Below are positions 44,567-53,465 of a stretch of 64,000 nucleotides of DNA, piece after piece. This stretch comes from Streptomyces sp. NBC_00569 (GTDB lineage: Bacteria > Actinomycetota > Actinomycetes > Streptomycetales > Streptomycetaceae). The notes beneath the pieces are model-generated. The model saw only the letters and a list, made by a program, of their open reading frames with translations, did not search any database and was not told where the DNA came from. The translations under genes and the position numbers were made by a program. The first letter of the stretch is position 1. Every line of letters begins with the position of its first letter. The stretch lies in NCBI RefSeq assembly GCF_036345255.1, contig NZ_CP107783.1, forward strand, positions 2,046,001-2,110,000. Reading direction: 5' to 3'.

Positions 44567-45370
44567 GTGACGCAGAGCTTTACTGGCCCGCTGTACGACC
44601 TGGATGGCCTGATACCTGAGCTCGCGGTTCTCGGCCGGCGGACGACGCTGCTGTTGCCGAAGAGCGGATCTCCCGAGGCCCAGGAGAGCTCCCTGGGCGG
44701 CCCCATGCTTTGGCCCATCGATGAACCCTGGCCTTCGTGCGGACAACCAGGTCACTGGGCGTGGCCCAACGAGAAGAACCCGGCCGGGACGGTCCCCATG
44801 GTCCCGGTGGTTCAGCTCTTCGCACGCGACGTACCCGAGCTGCCGTTCCCCGAAGATAGGGACGTACTCCAGCTGGTCTGGTGTCCGTTGATCCATCCCA
44901 ACGACCAGGCGTGCGCCGCCCTGCCGAGTCTGTACTGGCGCAGCGAGGCCGACGTGCTCACCTCCGGCATGCTCCAGGCGATACCCGCCCCCCAGGAAGG
45001 CGAGTACGAAGAAGAGTTCATGCCCAATCCGTGCACGGTGTCCCCCACCTCGGTGGTGGAGTACCCGAACTGGGACCTGCCACAGGAACTTCGGCAGACC
45101 CTGCAGCCCCGCATCGAGGAGCTGGAAGAGCGCTTCGGCATGGAGTACACCCTGTTGGCGTGTGCGCTGCAGAACAAGGTCGGCGGGTACCCGGCCTGGA
45201 ACCAGCCACCCGACTGGCCATCCTGCGAGCGCGGCCACCGCATGGAACACCTGCTCAGCGTCGCCCCGGAGGAAGACCTGGACATGGTCATGGGAGACCT
45301 CGGCGGCATCTACATATTCTTCTGTCGCCAGTGCCCCGAACTCCCCTACGCCCACCGCTACGACTGCTGA
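44567..45370 (+). CDS. DUF1963 family (YwqG-like) protein
   Basis: 267 residues. It has the DUF1963 elements S-LGGPMLWPIDEPWP near 45, the paired cores VGGYPAWNQPPDWPSC near 210, and the ending GDLGGIYIFFCRQCPELPY. The family is of unknown biochemical function and is often found near polymorphic toxin and immunity genes. Its neighbours here (GIY-YIG, SMI1-like) fit that setting. Confidence 0.72.
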   Translation: MTQSFTGPLYDLDGLIPELAVLGRRTTLLLPKSGSPEAQESSLGGPMLWPIDEPWPSCGQPGHWAWPNEKNPAGTVPMVPVVQLFARDVPELPFPEDRDVLQLVWCPLIHPNDQACAALPSLYWRSEADVLTSGMLQAIPAPQEGEYEEEFMPNPCTVSPTSVVEYPNWDLPQELRQTLQPRIEELEERFGMEYTLLACALQNKVGGYPAWNQPPDWPSCERGHRMEHLLSVAPEEDLDMVMGDLGGIYIFFCRQCPELPYAHRYDC

Positions 45371-45624
45371 GCACAGCTACCGACGACAGGCGTGCCAAAA
45401 TTGTGAGCGGTCTCTGTAGAGCTACGGATCAGAAGGCTCTGACATCCACAGCCGACATCAACGACGTCGGATGGCGGCATACGCCCCTGCTCCAAACGCG
45501 GGCCGTGATCCCTCGTTTCACCAGCTCAACGGCCGAGTCAGCCTCAGATCACCCCAGCTTCCCAAGCTGAGATCACAGCGAAAGGCTCTGCCTGTCGTCC
45601 CCCAGGTCGCCTACCGTTCCACGT

Positions 45625-46206
45625 ATGAAGTCGATCAGCCCCGAGAACCCGCTGACCCCAGAAGACGCCCACGAGCTGCTCGCCAGGTTCTCCGCCCGGG
45701 CCGAGATCAAGCGAGGTATGAGTGAGCGCGAGCTCGACCAGGTCGAGGAGCACTGGGGGTTCCGTTTCGCGCCGGAGCACAGGACACTCCTGGGCGCAGG
45801 ACTGCCTACGGGTGGCCGTAGCTGGCCCGACTGGCGCGACGGTGACGCTAAGGATCTGGCGGAGCGGTTGGCCCGGCCGGTCGACGGCGTGTTGTTCGAC
45901 GTGGAGCACAACGGCTTCTGGCATCCGGAGTGGGATCCGCGGCCGGCGGGCACCCAGGACGCCTTGGCGTTGGCTCGTACCCACTTGGCCAAGGTCCCGA
46001 CGATGACGCCGATCTACTCCCACCGCTATCTCCTGGCGGACCCAGACCGCACAGGCACGCCCGTGTTGTCGATGTATCAGACGGACATCATCTACTACGG
46101 CACCGACCTGGTCGACTACTTCCATCACGAGTTCGGCCGCCCGGCGCAAACACCGGAAATCCACGAGTACGCCAAGATCCCGTTCTGGTCCTACTTCCTG
46201 GAGTGA
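45625..46206 (+). CDS. SMI1/KNR4-like (SUKH) candidate immunity protein
   Basis: 193 residues. LTPEDAHELLARFSARAEIK, MSERELDQVEEHWGFRFAPE HR-type wording matches the SUKH start (E-L-x-x-x-E-x-x-x-G-x-x-F-P-x-x...), then GRSWPDWRDGDAKDLAERL and YSHRYLLADPDRTG. SUKH proteins commonly neutralise nuclease toxins in polymorphic toxin systems. No matching toxin gene is visible nearby, making it a possible orphan immunity gene. Confidence 0.65.
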   Translation: MKSISPENPLTPEDAHELLARFSARAEIKRGMSERELDQVEEHWGFRFAPEHRTLLGAGLPTGGRSWPDWRDGDAKDLAERLARPVDGVLFDVEHNGFWHPEWDPRPAGTQDALALARTHLAKVPTMTPIYSHRYLLADPDRTGTPVLSMYQTDIIYYGTDLVDYFHHEFGRPAQTPEIHEYAKIPFWSYFLE

Positions 46207-46508
46207 ACAGCCCAAGACTGGCCAGCGGTTGACACCCATCTTAGACATCAACGAAGTCGGACGACAGCAGCGACAGGCGCACCCATGTGACCGCTTCCTG
46301 CTCTGCCGGATCAGTCCTGCTTCGGCCGGAACGAGCCCCTGATCGAACTCCCACTCCCAACGCGGTGCTCACGCACAAGCTCCCGACCGGGCCCTCCTGG
46401 GGGCGTGGAAGGGCGCTCGTTGATGACCGACACTGACAACTGCCGACGGCTCAGCAGCTGGTCAGGGTGTTGATCGGCTAGGAGGCCGCAGATCACTGTC
46501 GCCTGCGG
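46207..46508. other. Gap between the SMI1-like and DUF2637 genes
   Basis: No gene recognised. GACATCAACGAAGTCGGA at about 46244 resembles GACATCAACGACGTCGGA at 45453 after the DUF1963 gene, a short repeat of unknown meaning. Confidence 0.3.
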
Positions 46509-48284
46509 TCAGTTGTGGTTGTGCAGCGCGTCGTAGCGGCGCTCGAACCCAGAGGCGAGGTGCTCGCCGCGCTGTAGATCGTCGAGGGTCAGCTGCCGGT
46601 TGCCAGATTTGACGCCGTCGTGGGCGAGCCGATCCAGTAGCGCCTCGTACGTAGGAGGTTCACCCAGGCGCTCGTATTCGTCGGCCCACCGGCGGTAGAT
46701 GCGCTGCTCCAGTGCGTATCGGCGCAGGGTGCTGGGGCTGACAGGCTGTCCTTTGTCGCCCAGGACACCGGATGCAGCGACCTGTTGGGCCACCTCTTCC
46801 CAGGCTGCTCTACCCTTGGGGTCCGTGCCGTGGGTGTCCACGTAATGCTGGTAGGCGAGGTAGTACCGGTCGGGATTCGTGAGCCGTGGAAGCTCCTCCT
46901 CGTTACCCCCATCGTCATCTGCCGCGGAAGTGTCGAGGGTTACGTCGATCTGCGCGCGGTCCCGTTGCGAAGGAACTGGCACCTCGTCTGACGGAGTCTT
47001 GCCTCGCGCCAACTCGGCGGCCGGATTCAACTCCGCAGCGCTTGGAGCTGAGAGGTGCTCCGTTGCGACCTCAGCGGGCAGCAGGTGCGGCTCGGGAGCG
47101 TCCAAGTTGTAGCGCTCTCGCAAGTACTGCGCGAGCGCTGCCGAATCAGGGGAGTTGCCGAACTCCTCGACATACGCACGGGCCACATCCCGGCAGAACG
47201 CCGCCCACGTCTCCTCTGAGACCGGCACCTCAGCCAGCGCCCCTTCCCTGCCACCCATGTCCTGGCGACCCACGCTAGCCTCGCTCCTGGCTGCATATTC
47301 GGCCAGGAGCGGCAGCAGCTCCTCCTCCGACAGCGGACTGCCGTCGTCCTGGACGGCCTCATGCTCGACCCGCAGATAGTGCGCGAACTGAGCTACCGTC
47401 GGAGCCACCTGATACTCGTCCAGGAAATCCTCATAGGCGCTGAAGTAGTCGATCAAATGCGCCGTCTCGCCTTGGTGCGCCGGCAACTGTTTGGCAAACC
47501 ACGGACTCGAAGACTCTGCCGTAGGAACCTCTACGGCTTCGATCGGCAACTCTTGCTCCGCAGCTGTCTGCTGCGGTGCGGCTGGCAGCAGCGCGGGTTC
47601 GATGCCGGCGGCGGCCAGGCCCGAGGGGGCGGTCTCGGCGAGCGGGACGCCGTAGCGCGCGAGGCGCAGCGGCATCAGGGACTCGACGGGGGCCTTGCGG
47701 CGCCAGGCGCGGCCGAAGCGGGAGTGCAGGCGGGCCTGGTAGACGAGACGGTCCTGCTCGAGCTTGATGACGGCCTCGTAGCTGCGCAGCTCCCACAGCT
47801 TCATGCGGCGCCACAGCAGGAACGTGGGCAGCGGGGAGAGCAGCCAGCGCGTGAGGCGCACGCCCTCCATGTGCTTGTCGGCCATGATGTCCGCGATCCG
47901 GCCGACCGCGTGGCGCGCCGCCTCGACCGAGACGACGAACAGGATCGGGATGACGGCGTGCATGCCGACGCCGAGGGGGTCCGGCCAGGCGGCCGCGCCG
48001 TTGAACGCGATCGTCGCCGCGGTCAGCAGCCACGCCGTCTGGCGCAGCAGGGGGAACGGTATGCGGATCCAGGTCAGCAGCAGGTCCAGGGCGAGCAGGA
48101 CGCAGATACCCGCGTCGATGCCGATCGGGAACACATAGCTGAAGTTCCCGAACCCCTTCTGGAGCGCGAGTGAGCGAACGGCCGCGTACGAACCCGCGAA
48201 ACCGATGCCGGCGATGACCACCGCACCGGCGACGACCACGCCGATGAGTATGCGGTGCGTCCGTGTCAGCTGTGGCGCGGCCAC
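46509..48284 (-). CDS. DUF2637 domain membrane protein
   Basis: 591 residues from GTG 48284. The N-terminal about 130 residues hold four hydrophobic helices (ILIGVVVAGAVVIAGIGFAG; VFPIGIDAGICVLLALDLLL; WLLTAATIAFNGAAAW; AVIPILFVVSVEAARHAVG), the DUF2637 core. A basic helical region (LWRRMKLWELRSYEAVIKLE) and a long acidic, Ala/Glu-rich cytoplasmic tail follow, ending DDLQRGEHLASGFERRYDAL. DUF2637 proteins are frequent on actinomycete plasmids and integrative elements, where Spd-type intermycelial spread roles have been suggested. Partial copies lie at 14.7-15.0 and 20.05-20.22 kb. Confidence 0.85.
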   Translation of the reverse strand: MAAPQLTRTHRILIGVVVAGAVVIAGIGFAGSYAAVRSLALQKGFGNFSYVFPIGIDAGICVLLALDLLLTWIRIPFPLLRQTAWLLTAATIAFNGAAAWPDPLGVGMHAVIPILFVVSVEAARHAVGRIADIMADKHMEGVRLTRWLLSPLPTFLLWRRMKLWELRSYEAVIKLEQDRLVYQARLHSRFGRAWRRKAPVESLMPLRLARYGVPLAETAPSGLAAAGIEPALLPAAPQQTAAEQELPIEAVEVPTAESSSPWFAKQLPAHQGETAHLIDYFSAYEDFLDEYQVAPTVAQFAHYLRVEHEAVQDDGSPLSEEELLPLLAEYAARSEASVGRQDMGGREGALAEVPVSEETWAAFCRDVARAYVEEFGNSPDSAALAQYLRERYNLDAPEPHLLPAEVATEHLSAPSAAELNPAAELARGKTPSDEVPVPSQRDRAQIDVTLDTSAADDDGGNEEELPRLTNPDRYYLAYQHYVDTHGTDPKGRAAWEEVAQQVAASGVLGDKGQPVSPSTLRRYALEQRIYRRWADEYERLGEPPTYEALLDRLAHDGVKSGNRQLTLDDLQRGEHLASGFERRYDALHNHN

Positions 48285-48470
48285 TGCGTCACCCCGCCTA
48301 ACGCATTGTCTCCCCCGCCGCGCACGCCCCCCACTCCCCTGCCGTCACCCGGTCCGCTCCCCTACCTCAATTCACTTTTGCACACTCAGTCAGTTCATGA
48401 CACATAGAATCAACAACTGCCCCACTGCACACGAGTCGATCCGGACGACAGCGGCAGAGGAGCATGCGGC

Positions 48471-48760
48471 CCTTGTCCACGATCGTACGGGCTCACCAAC
48501 ATACGGCCGGGGCCCATGGTGCCTCCGGCCGACGCGGACGAAGATCTGAGCTGGGCCGTTTCGTGGACGAGGGGGGTCCCGACCGCGAGCCGGACGACTA
48601 CGCCATCGACCGGTCCCGCGGCGGACTCACCACCAAGGTCCACCTCGCCGCCGACGACCGTTGTCGGCCCCTTGCGTTCGTTCTCACCGCCGGACAGACG
48701 GGGATGTCGGCCTTCGCCGATGTCATGGCCCACCTGCGCGCTCCCCGCCCGGAGTCGGAG
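48471..48760 (+). pseudogene. IS5 family transposase middle fragment
   Basis: STIVRAHQHTAGAHGASGRR, then RSRGGLTTKVHLAADDRCRP and LAFVLTAGQTG, the first catalytic Asp and flanking blocks of IS5 transposases. N- and C-terminal parts are missing. It truncates the small minus-strand gene starting at 48865. Confidence 0.65.
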
Positions 48761-48765
48761 CTCGG

Positions 48766-48865
48766 GCAGGTCAGCGTCGGGATCAAAGTCTGCGTTGAGG
48801 CGGCCAAGCGTCTCGTGAAGCGTCAGGCCCGGCTGCACCCGCACGAGCATGATGTCGTAGGTCAC
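48766..48865 (-). pseudogene. 5' fragment of an unknown gene
   Basis: ATG 48865 begins MTYDIMLVRVQPGLTLHETL, then GRLNADFDPDADLPEL, an acidic soluble N-terminus that stops at the IS5 scrap. I do not recognise the family. Confidence 0.4.
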
Positions 48866-49140
48866 GGGGTAAATCTACGCAAACTTAAAGCTCCTCGGCG
48901 ACAGCATCGACTCAGCCACCAGAGGTGACCTACTCGTGGTGATCCGAACGAGACAGTCCAGGGCGGATCTCCCTACGAAGGCCTCTTGTTGGCCCCCCCT
49001 ATGTCTGGGTCGCTTACGCGCTTCCCGCCCTTCTCGGATGCCTTCCAGATGCGGCTTTGAAGACGTGGTCCTCCATGGCAGGCAAGGAGCTATCACCAGT
49101 GCCACTTCTCGATGTACTGCTTGTTACTCCTGGCGGCATG

Positions 49141-49599
49141 ATGTCCGTCTGCAGTCGAGGGGCATTCGGTGAACGGCCTGGTTTCAGAGGAGAGTTGAGG
49201 TTGCAGATACAGCCGACGATCTCCGGTGCGGTGGTCGCCCATCAGGGCAAAGTACTGCTGGTTCGTCGCGCCGTCCCCGAGGGGAGTCTGGTCTGGCAGT
49301 TCCCAGCGGGCAAGGTTGAGCCTGGTGAGTCGCATGAGGAGACGGCTGTGCGGGAGGCCTTGGAGGAGACCGGGGTACTTGTCGAGCCTCTCACCGTGAT
49401 CGGTGAGAGGCTGCATCCGGTGACGGGTCTGCGGGTCGTCTATGTCGGCTGCTGGTGGCTGTCGGGTGCGGCTCGGGCGGCGTCGCCGCGGGAGGTTGCC
49501 GAGGCAGTATGGGTGCCGTTCGACGAGCTGCCGTCACGGATTCCAGGTGGGGTGTACGAGCCGGTTTGGGAGTTCTTGACGGGTCCGGCGCTGCCCTGA
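49141..49599 (+). CDS. NUDIX hydrolase
   Basis: 152 residues if started at ATG 49141 (ATG 49138, ATG 49057 or TTG 49200 are alternatives; no strong ribosome site decides). The Nudix box GKVEPGESHEETAVREALEE followed by TGV matches G-x5-E-x7-R-E-U-x-E-E-x-G-U exactly, with SGAVVAHQGKVLLVRRA before and VVYVGCWWLSG after. It should hydrolyse a nucleoside diphosphate-X compound with Mg; substrate unknown. Confidence 0.85.
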   Translation: MSVCSRGAFGERPGFRGELRLQIQPTISGAVVAHQGKVLLVRRAVPEGSLVWQFPAGKVEPGESHEETAVREALEETGVLVEPLTVIGERLHPVTGLRVVYVGCWWLSGAARAASPREVAEAVWVPFDELPSRIPGGVYEPVWEFLTGPALP

Positions 49600-50295
49600 T
49601 TCCGTGCACGTTCGACTCTCTCGCATCGACCCCGGTGCGGTCAGGTGTCTCACCCGACGCAGCTTGCCTCGAGGACCACGAACAGACAGCCCGCTGCCAT
49701 GTGAACGATCCAGCAGCGGCCGCGTAGCACGGCATCAACCGCGGCCGCGGGTCTCGGCTCCGCCTCCCGTTTCTCCGCCGGGTCGTCTGATGAGTGCCGA
49801 CGTCTTCGTCGGGGGTAGCAGCGCCTGAGATCGAAGCAGCGTGAGGGCTCTGTGGTCTCTAACCCCCATGCGCAGACCTGCATCAGTTCGTATGGAGCAA
49901 TGGGCGTCCTCTAACGCACGTCAGGGCCAAGTTGCAGGTCCATGGCGCGCATCCGCTCGAACTCGCAGCCCAGCGCTTGGAGCAAGCTTATTCAGGCATC
50001 TTCGGCGACCCGCCTGGGGGACCTGACGCCGGGCGGACTGTGGGCCCGCGGAATGGGAGGTGTTCGCATGAGGTTTCGTGGCGCCGCTCGAGGTCGCTGA
50101 ATCGGCTGAAAGTTGATCGTCTTTGCCGTCGAACACGCAAGTCGCTTCTCTTCGGTCTGATGGTTGAGCGGCTCTCACTGGCCGAAAGTCCGTTGCCCTC
50201 AGCGCTCGCGTCCTTACGTAGTGTCAGTGACGCGTGCTGTCATACGACCTGCGCGAGGACATGCCAACGCATCTGGGCAGAGGGGGATTTCGATC
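49600..50295. other. About 700 bp without a supported gene
   Basis: No frame shows a recognisable domain or convincing start. The segment may be decayed coding sequence. The last 100 bp provide the upstream region of the coupled genes at 50296-51104. Confidence 0.35.
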
Positions 50296-50412
50296 ATGAC
50301 GGCACAGGTGAATGCGCACTTATGCGGCGGACCAAGGTTCGATGATGATGCCAAGCGTTCGCCGCAAAACGCCACTGATACCGGCCCAGCCCTACGGGGA
50401 GCGGCCGGATGA
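50296..50412 (+). CDS. Possible 38-residue leader-like small protein
   Basis: ATG 50296 follows GCAGAGGGGGATTTCG. The protein (MTAQVNAHLCGGPRFDDDAK, RSPQNATDTGPALRGAAG) ends in TGA overlapping the Mrr gene ATG at 50409 (ATGA). The overlap and ribosome site are the only support. Confidence 0.35.
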   Translation: MTAQVNAHLCGGPRFDDDAKRSPQNATDTGPALRGAAG

Positions 50413-51104
50413 GCCGCCGTCGCCCGACGCGGCGCGCCGTCCGCCGCCGTCCGAAGCGTCGTTCCAAGAAGCAGGATGAGCAGATCGCTCTGCTGGTCGG
50501 CGCTATCGTGGCGGTCGGTCTGGCGGTTGCCGCCTTGCAGTGGCTGCTTGCTCACTGGTGGCTCCTCGTCGTTATGGCCGTGGTTGCCTCCGTCGCTGGC
50601 GGCCTCTGGCTCCAGCAGGTCCGACAGCGTGCTGAGTGGCAACGCATACGTGCCCAGGCCGTGCACATGCGCATCGCCGAGATTGACGCCCTGGATCACC
50701 GCGCATTCGAGTTCGCCATACGGGACTTGATGTGCCGCGACGGCTGCACAGCCGAGCAGATCGGCGGCGCCGGGGACGACGCCTGCGACGTACGGGCAAC
50801 CGACCCGGCCGGCCGCATCTGGGCAATCCAGTGCAAGCACCGCCGAGACGGGGACCGGGGCTCGGCCGTCGGCGTCGGGGTGCTGCAGCAGGTCAACGGC
50901 ACCGCCCGACAGGTCCACGGAGCGGACATCGCGGTCGTCCTCACCAATGGCCGCTTCTCCTCGAAGGCCATCCCCTGGGGCCGGGAGCACCGAATCCACC
51001 TCGTCGATCGGCGCGTACTAGGTGAGTGGGCCGCCGGATCACGGCCGCTGTGGGACCTGCTCGATCGCATCCCGCCATCACGCCGCCCGACGGCACTGTC
51101 TTGA
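50409..51104 (+). CDS. Membrane-anchored Mrr-type restriction endonuclease domain protein
   Basis: 231 residues. A very basic N-terminus (MSRRRPTRRAVRRRPKRRSK) is followed by two membrane helices (about 26-46 and 48-68). A soluble Mrr_cat-like PD-(D/E)xK domain spans about 85-205: DALDHRAFEFAIRDLMCRDG, acidic residues DDACDVRATD near 123-131, QCK at 141-143, and VLQQVNGTARQVHGADIAVV. Mrr domains cleave modified or foreign DNA. Membrane-tethered versions are widespread in Streptomyces but uncharacterised. Confidence 0.82.
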   Translation: MSRRRPTRRAVRRRPKRRSKKQDEQIALLVGAIVAVGLAVAALQWLLAHWWLLVVMAVVASVAGGLWLQQVRQRAEWQRIRAQAVHMRIAEIDALDHRAFEFAIRDLMCRDGCTAEQIGGAGDDACDVRATDPAGRIWAIQCKHRRDGDRGSAVGVGVLQQVNGTARQVHGADIAVVLTNGRFSSKAIPWGREHRIHLVDRRVLGEWAAGSRPLWDLLDRIPPSRRPTALS

Positions 51105-51120
51105 CCAGGGGGTTGGCCCA

Positions 51121-51336
51121 GTGATCCTGACGCTCAACGTGGCGGTCCTGCTTGGCGTGATCATCTACTTCCGCATACGCCGCCGTGTACAGGCTCGAAG
51201 TCGATCCGACCAGTGGCTGACCGTGTCCATCGTGCTGGTATTCGGCGTGCTGATCGCGCCCACCGAGTTCGGCCAGGGATTCGCCGACGTCTTGGGTGAT
51301 GCCGTGAAGAACTTCTCTGAGGCCGGCAGCCCATGA
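51121..51336 (+). CDS. Small membrane protein downstream of the Mrr gene
   Basis: 71 residues from GTG 51121 (CCAGGGGG upstream, 16 bp after the Mrr stop). Hydrophobic helices at about 1-18 (VILTLNVAVLLGVIIYF) and 33-52 (WLTVSIVLVFGVLIAPTEFG). Short proteins of this type occur in actinomycete conjugative elements. Spacing implies an operon with the membrane nuclease. Confidence 0.6.
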   Translation: MILTLNVAVLLGVIIYFRIRRRVQARSRSDQWLTVSIVLVFGVLIAPTEFGQGFADVLGDAVKNFSEAGSP

Positions 51337-51554
51337 GATCCCGGAACCGCACAACCTCGAGCGCGCCGACGACTATGGGCAGGGCTCGACGGGCGCGTCC
51401 CGCCTACCGGACACATCTGGCCAGACGTTCACCAGTTGTCCCCTGCCCTTCAAACGAGGCGTTTGACAGCGAACCCACTCGAAGAACTGAACCGCCCTTG
51501 GTGGCCAGAGTGCAGGTCCGGCGCACATCCGTGCTCCACACGTCGCGCTGCGCG

Positions 51555-51712
51555 TCATAGGACGCAGCGTTCCCACCACAGGACGGCCACGAGAAGTTGC
51601 CAGGGACTATGCACCAGATGGGGAACGACGAGGTGCGCCTTGTGCCGGGCGCGTGTCATCGCGACGTACAGCCGCTTGGAACGGTTCAGGGACGGCTGTC
51701 CTTCGGAGCGTG
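51555..51712 (-). pseudogene. UvrD-like helicase, C-terminal fragment
   Basis: The minus strand reads GQPSLNRSKRLYVAMTRARH, KAHLVVPHLVHSPWQLLVAV and then a stop at 51557. RLYVAMTRARH is motif VI of superfamily 1 helicases. Everything before this motif has been replaced by an integrase scrap at 51717. Confidence 0.65.
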
Positions 51713-51716
51713 AAAC

Positions 51717-51965
51717 TCATGGCGTTTGAGGAGCAAGATCGATCAGTGTGTGCGGACCAGCAGTTCTCGTCGGCAGGTCTGCACTCACCGCTCCATGAAC
51801 GCGTTCATGCGGGGTACTCGGATGCCTGCTGAGGACGATCTCAATCCGCACCTTGGAGCACCGTGTCGAACAGTCCGCAAGCATCGCGTCCCGGTCCCTG
51901 ATCAGGTAACGGGCCCGGCAGTCGGCGTCCTCGAGGACGATCACAAGGTTCTTCACAACCTGATC
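51717..51965 (-). pseudogene. Integrase-core (rve) transposase fragment
   Basis: LVIVLEDADCRARYLIRDRD followed, in shifting frames, by LFDTVLQGA and RMNAFMER matches the DDE integrase core of IS3/IS481-type transposases around its second Asp and Glu. At least two frameshifts. Confidence 0.6.
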
Positions 51966-52135
51966 CCCAACAAGGTCGACCCGATCCGTAACGTGAAGCT
52001 GACGTTCGGGGAGGTGAGAGCTCCTGAATGCTGTGCCAGGCTCGGAGACTGGTCACGGCTACGCAATCCTCTCCCAAGGGTTCTCTGGCTATGGCAAAGT
52101 CTGCCTCCTTTGCCTGCTCCTTTTTGGGGGGGATC

Positions 52136-52705
52136 ATGCGCCATCTCATCACCGTTTCCACGTTCGCGGCCGTCTGCTGTCTGAGTCTTGCGGCCTGTAC
52201 GGGCAGCGACGACCGGAGTACGCCTCAGCCGCGCCCGCGCTCCACGCTCAAGTTGGGGCAGAGCGCGGATACCGCAGGTGTCGGTGGCCGGGGGACTGCC
52301 CAGATCACCCCGGATACGGTCGTCTACGCCGACAGCACTAGCTTCGGCACCCCGGAGCACGGCCTCTTCGCTGTCGTCAACTACCAGTCCAGGAATCGGA
52401 CCAAGTCGCGTGTGACGACAACCGCCGAACAGGGCGGCTTGCGATGGAAGGCCTCGGATGGACACACCGTCACGGCGAGGAACAGCAAGGCCGCGACAAA
52501 GGTCGCTCCCATTGGACTCAGCGAAGGCGGGCCGGACTTTACCTCCGAGACAGGTCACCAGGACGTGGCTGTCTTCGACATTGCACCAGCCGAGAGGGGC
52601 GGCACCCTCATCTATGTCGACGGCGACGGCACCGTTTTCCGTTGGAAGATCCCCGCGAGCAACTCCGGCTCTGCGGTTCCCGCGTTGAAATTCGCCTTGA
52701 GCTAA
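52136..52705 (+). CDS. Lipoprotein of unknown function
   Basis: 189 residues from ATG 52136, behind a G-rich site. The signal ends in lipobox LSLAAC (MRHLITVSTFAAVCCLSLAA). The mature domain is beta-rich (DTVVYADSTSFGTPEHGLFA, VVNYQSRNRTKSRVTTTAEQ, GTLIYVDGDGTVFRWKIPAS), suggesting an Ig-like or DUF4352-like fold. Its stop lies beside an IS5 remnant. Confidence 0.7.
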   Translation: MRHLITVSTFAAVCCLSLAACTGSDDRSTPQPRPRSTLKLGQSADTAGVGGRGTAQITPDTVVYADSTSFGTPEHGLFAVVNYQSRNRTKSRVTTTAEQGGLRWKASDGHTVTARNSKAATKVAPIGLSEGGPDFTSETGHQDVAVFDIAPAERGGTLIYVDGDGTVFRWKIPASNSGSAVPALKFALS

Positions 52706-53160
52706 GAGCGCCAACGCGATCGTAGTTCGGCCGTCTTGAGTCGTCGCCAGCAGTCGAGACTGCAGGTCAACGGGACGAAGACGTCGGGGAGTTCGAGGCG
52801 TCGTTTCCCAGCGCATGGCGAGGCGCTTGAACTGGTGGAGCGGGGCGAAGATCTACTCGACGACGTAGCGGAGCCTTCCCGGCCCTTTATGTCCGGGGCG
52901 CCCTTGCGGGAGATCACGGGCAGGATCGGGAGGCTCCGTAGCTGACGCTGTACCGCCCGGGAGTCGTACGCCTTGTCGCCCAGGAGACACACTCGGGGGA
53001 CTTCGCGGACGGCCCGGCCGTCCGGCCACCGGCGGGACGCTGTCGACCAAGTCGAGGGTCTGGGTGATGTCGTTGACGTTGGCTGCGGTCGTGATGGCGT
53101 GGAGCGGCGTTCCCTTACCGTCGCAGATCAGGCTTTCGCCGGGCACCAGCGGGCCGCGCA
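52702..53160 (-). pseudogene. IS5 family transposase remnant, several frameshifts
   Basis: Segments in different frames: PLHAITTAANVNDITQTLDL, LLGDKAYDSRAVQRQLRSLP and ILPVISRKGAPDIKG, then RLRYVVE and ALHQFKR-like pieces ending ELPDVFVPLTCSLDCWRRLK. The N-terminal third is absent. Confidence 0.7.
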
Positions 53161-53298
53161 GTGGCGGGGATCGCCGTATGACACCGGGCGTGGGAGGCAA
53201 CAGCCACGGTGCGGCGCGGTCCGACGCATGTCGGCAACCCCTGGCCTCGCCGGACACGGCCAGTTCTCAGTGCGGTGCGAGCACGGCCCTCGGCCGGC

Positions 53299-53345
53299 GG
53301 GGTGCACGGTACTTCGTCGGGGCAGGACGACGTACCGTGCACCCC
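53299..53345. repeat. 20-bp-arm stem-loop
   Basis: GGGGTGCACGGTACTTCGTC and GACGACGTACCGTGCACCCC pair with one mismatch around the loop GGGGCAG. It lies about 120 bp downstream of the TerD-fusion stop and could be its terminator, though no U-run follows. Confidence 0.65.
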
Positions 53346-53465
53346 ACTCCCCCAGCACGTTGGGGCACAACTTCCTCGGAAGATCCGCGGTCGCACTGTT
53401 CATCATTTCGGATCGCTGCGCGATCAACGGTCGCTGCCCGGGGGCCCCTCTCGGCTGCGCTCCTC

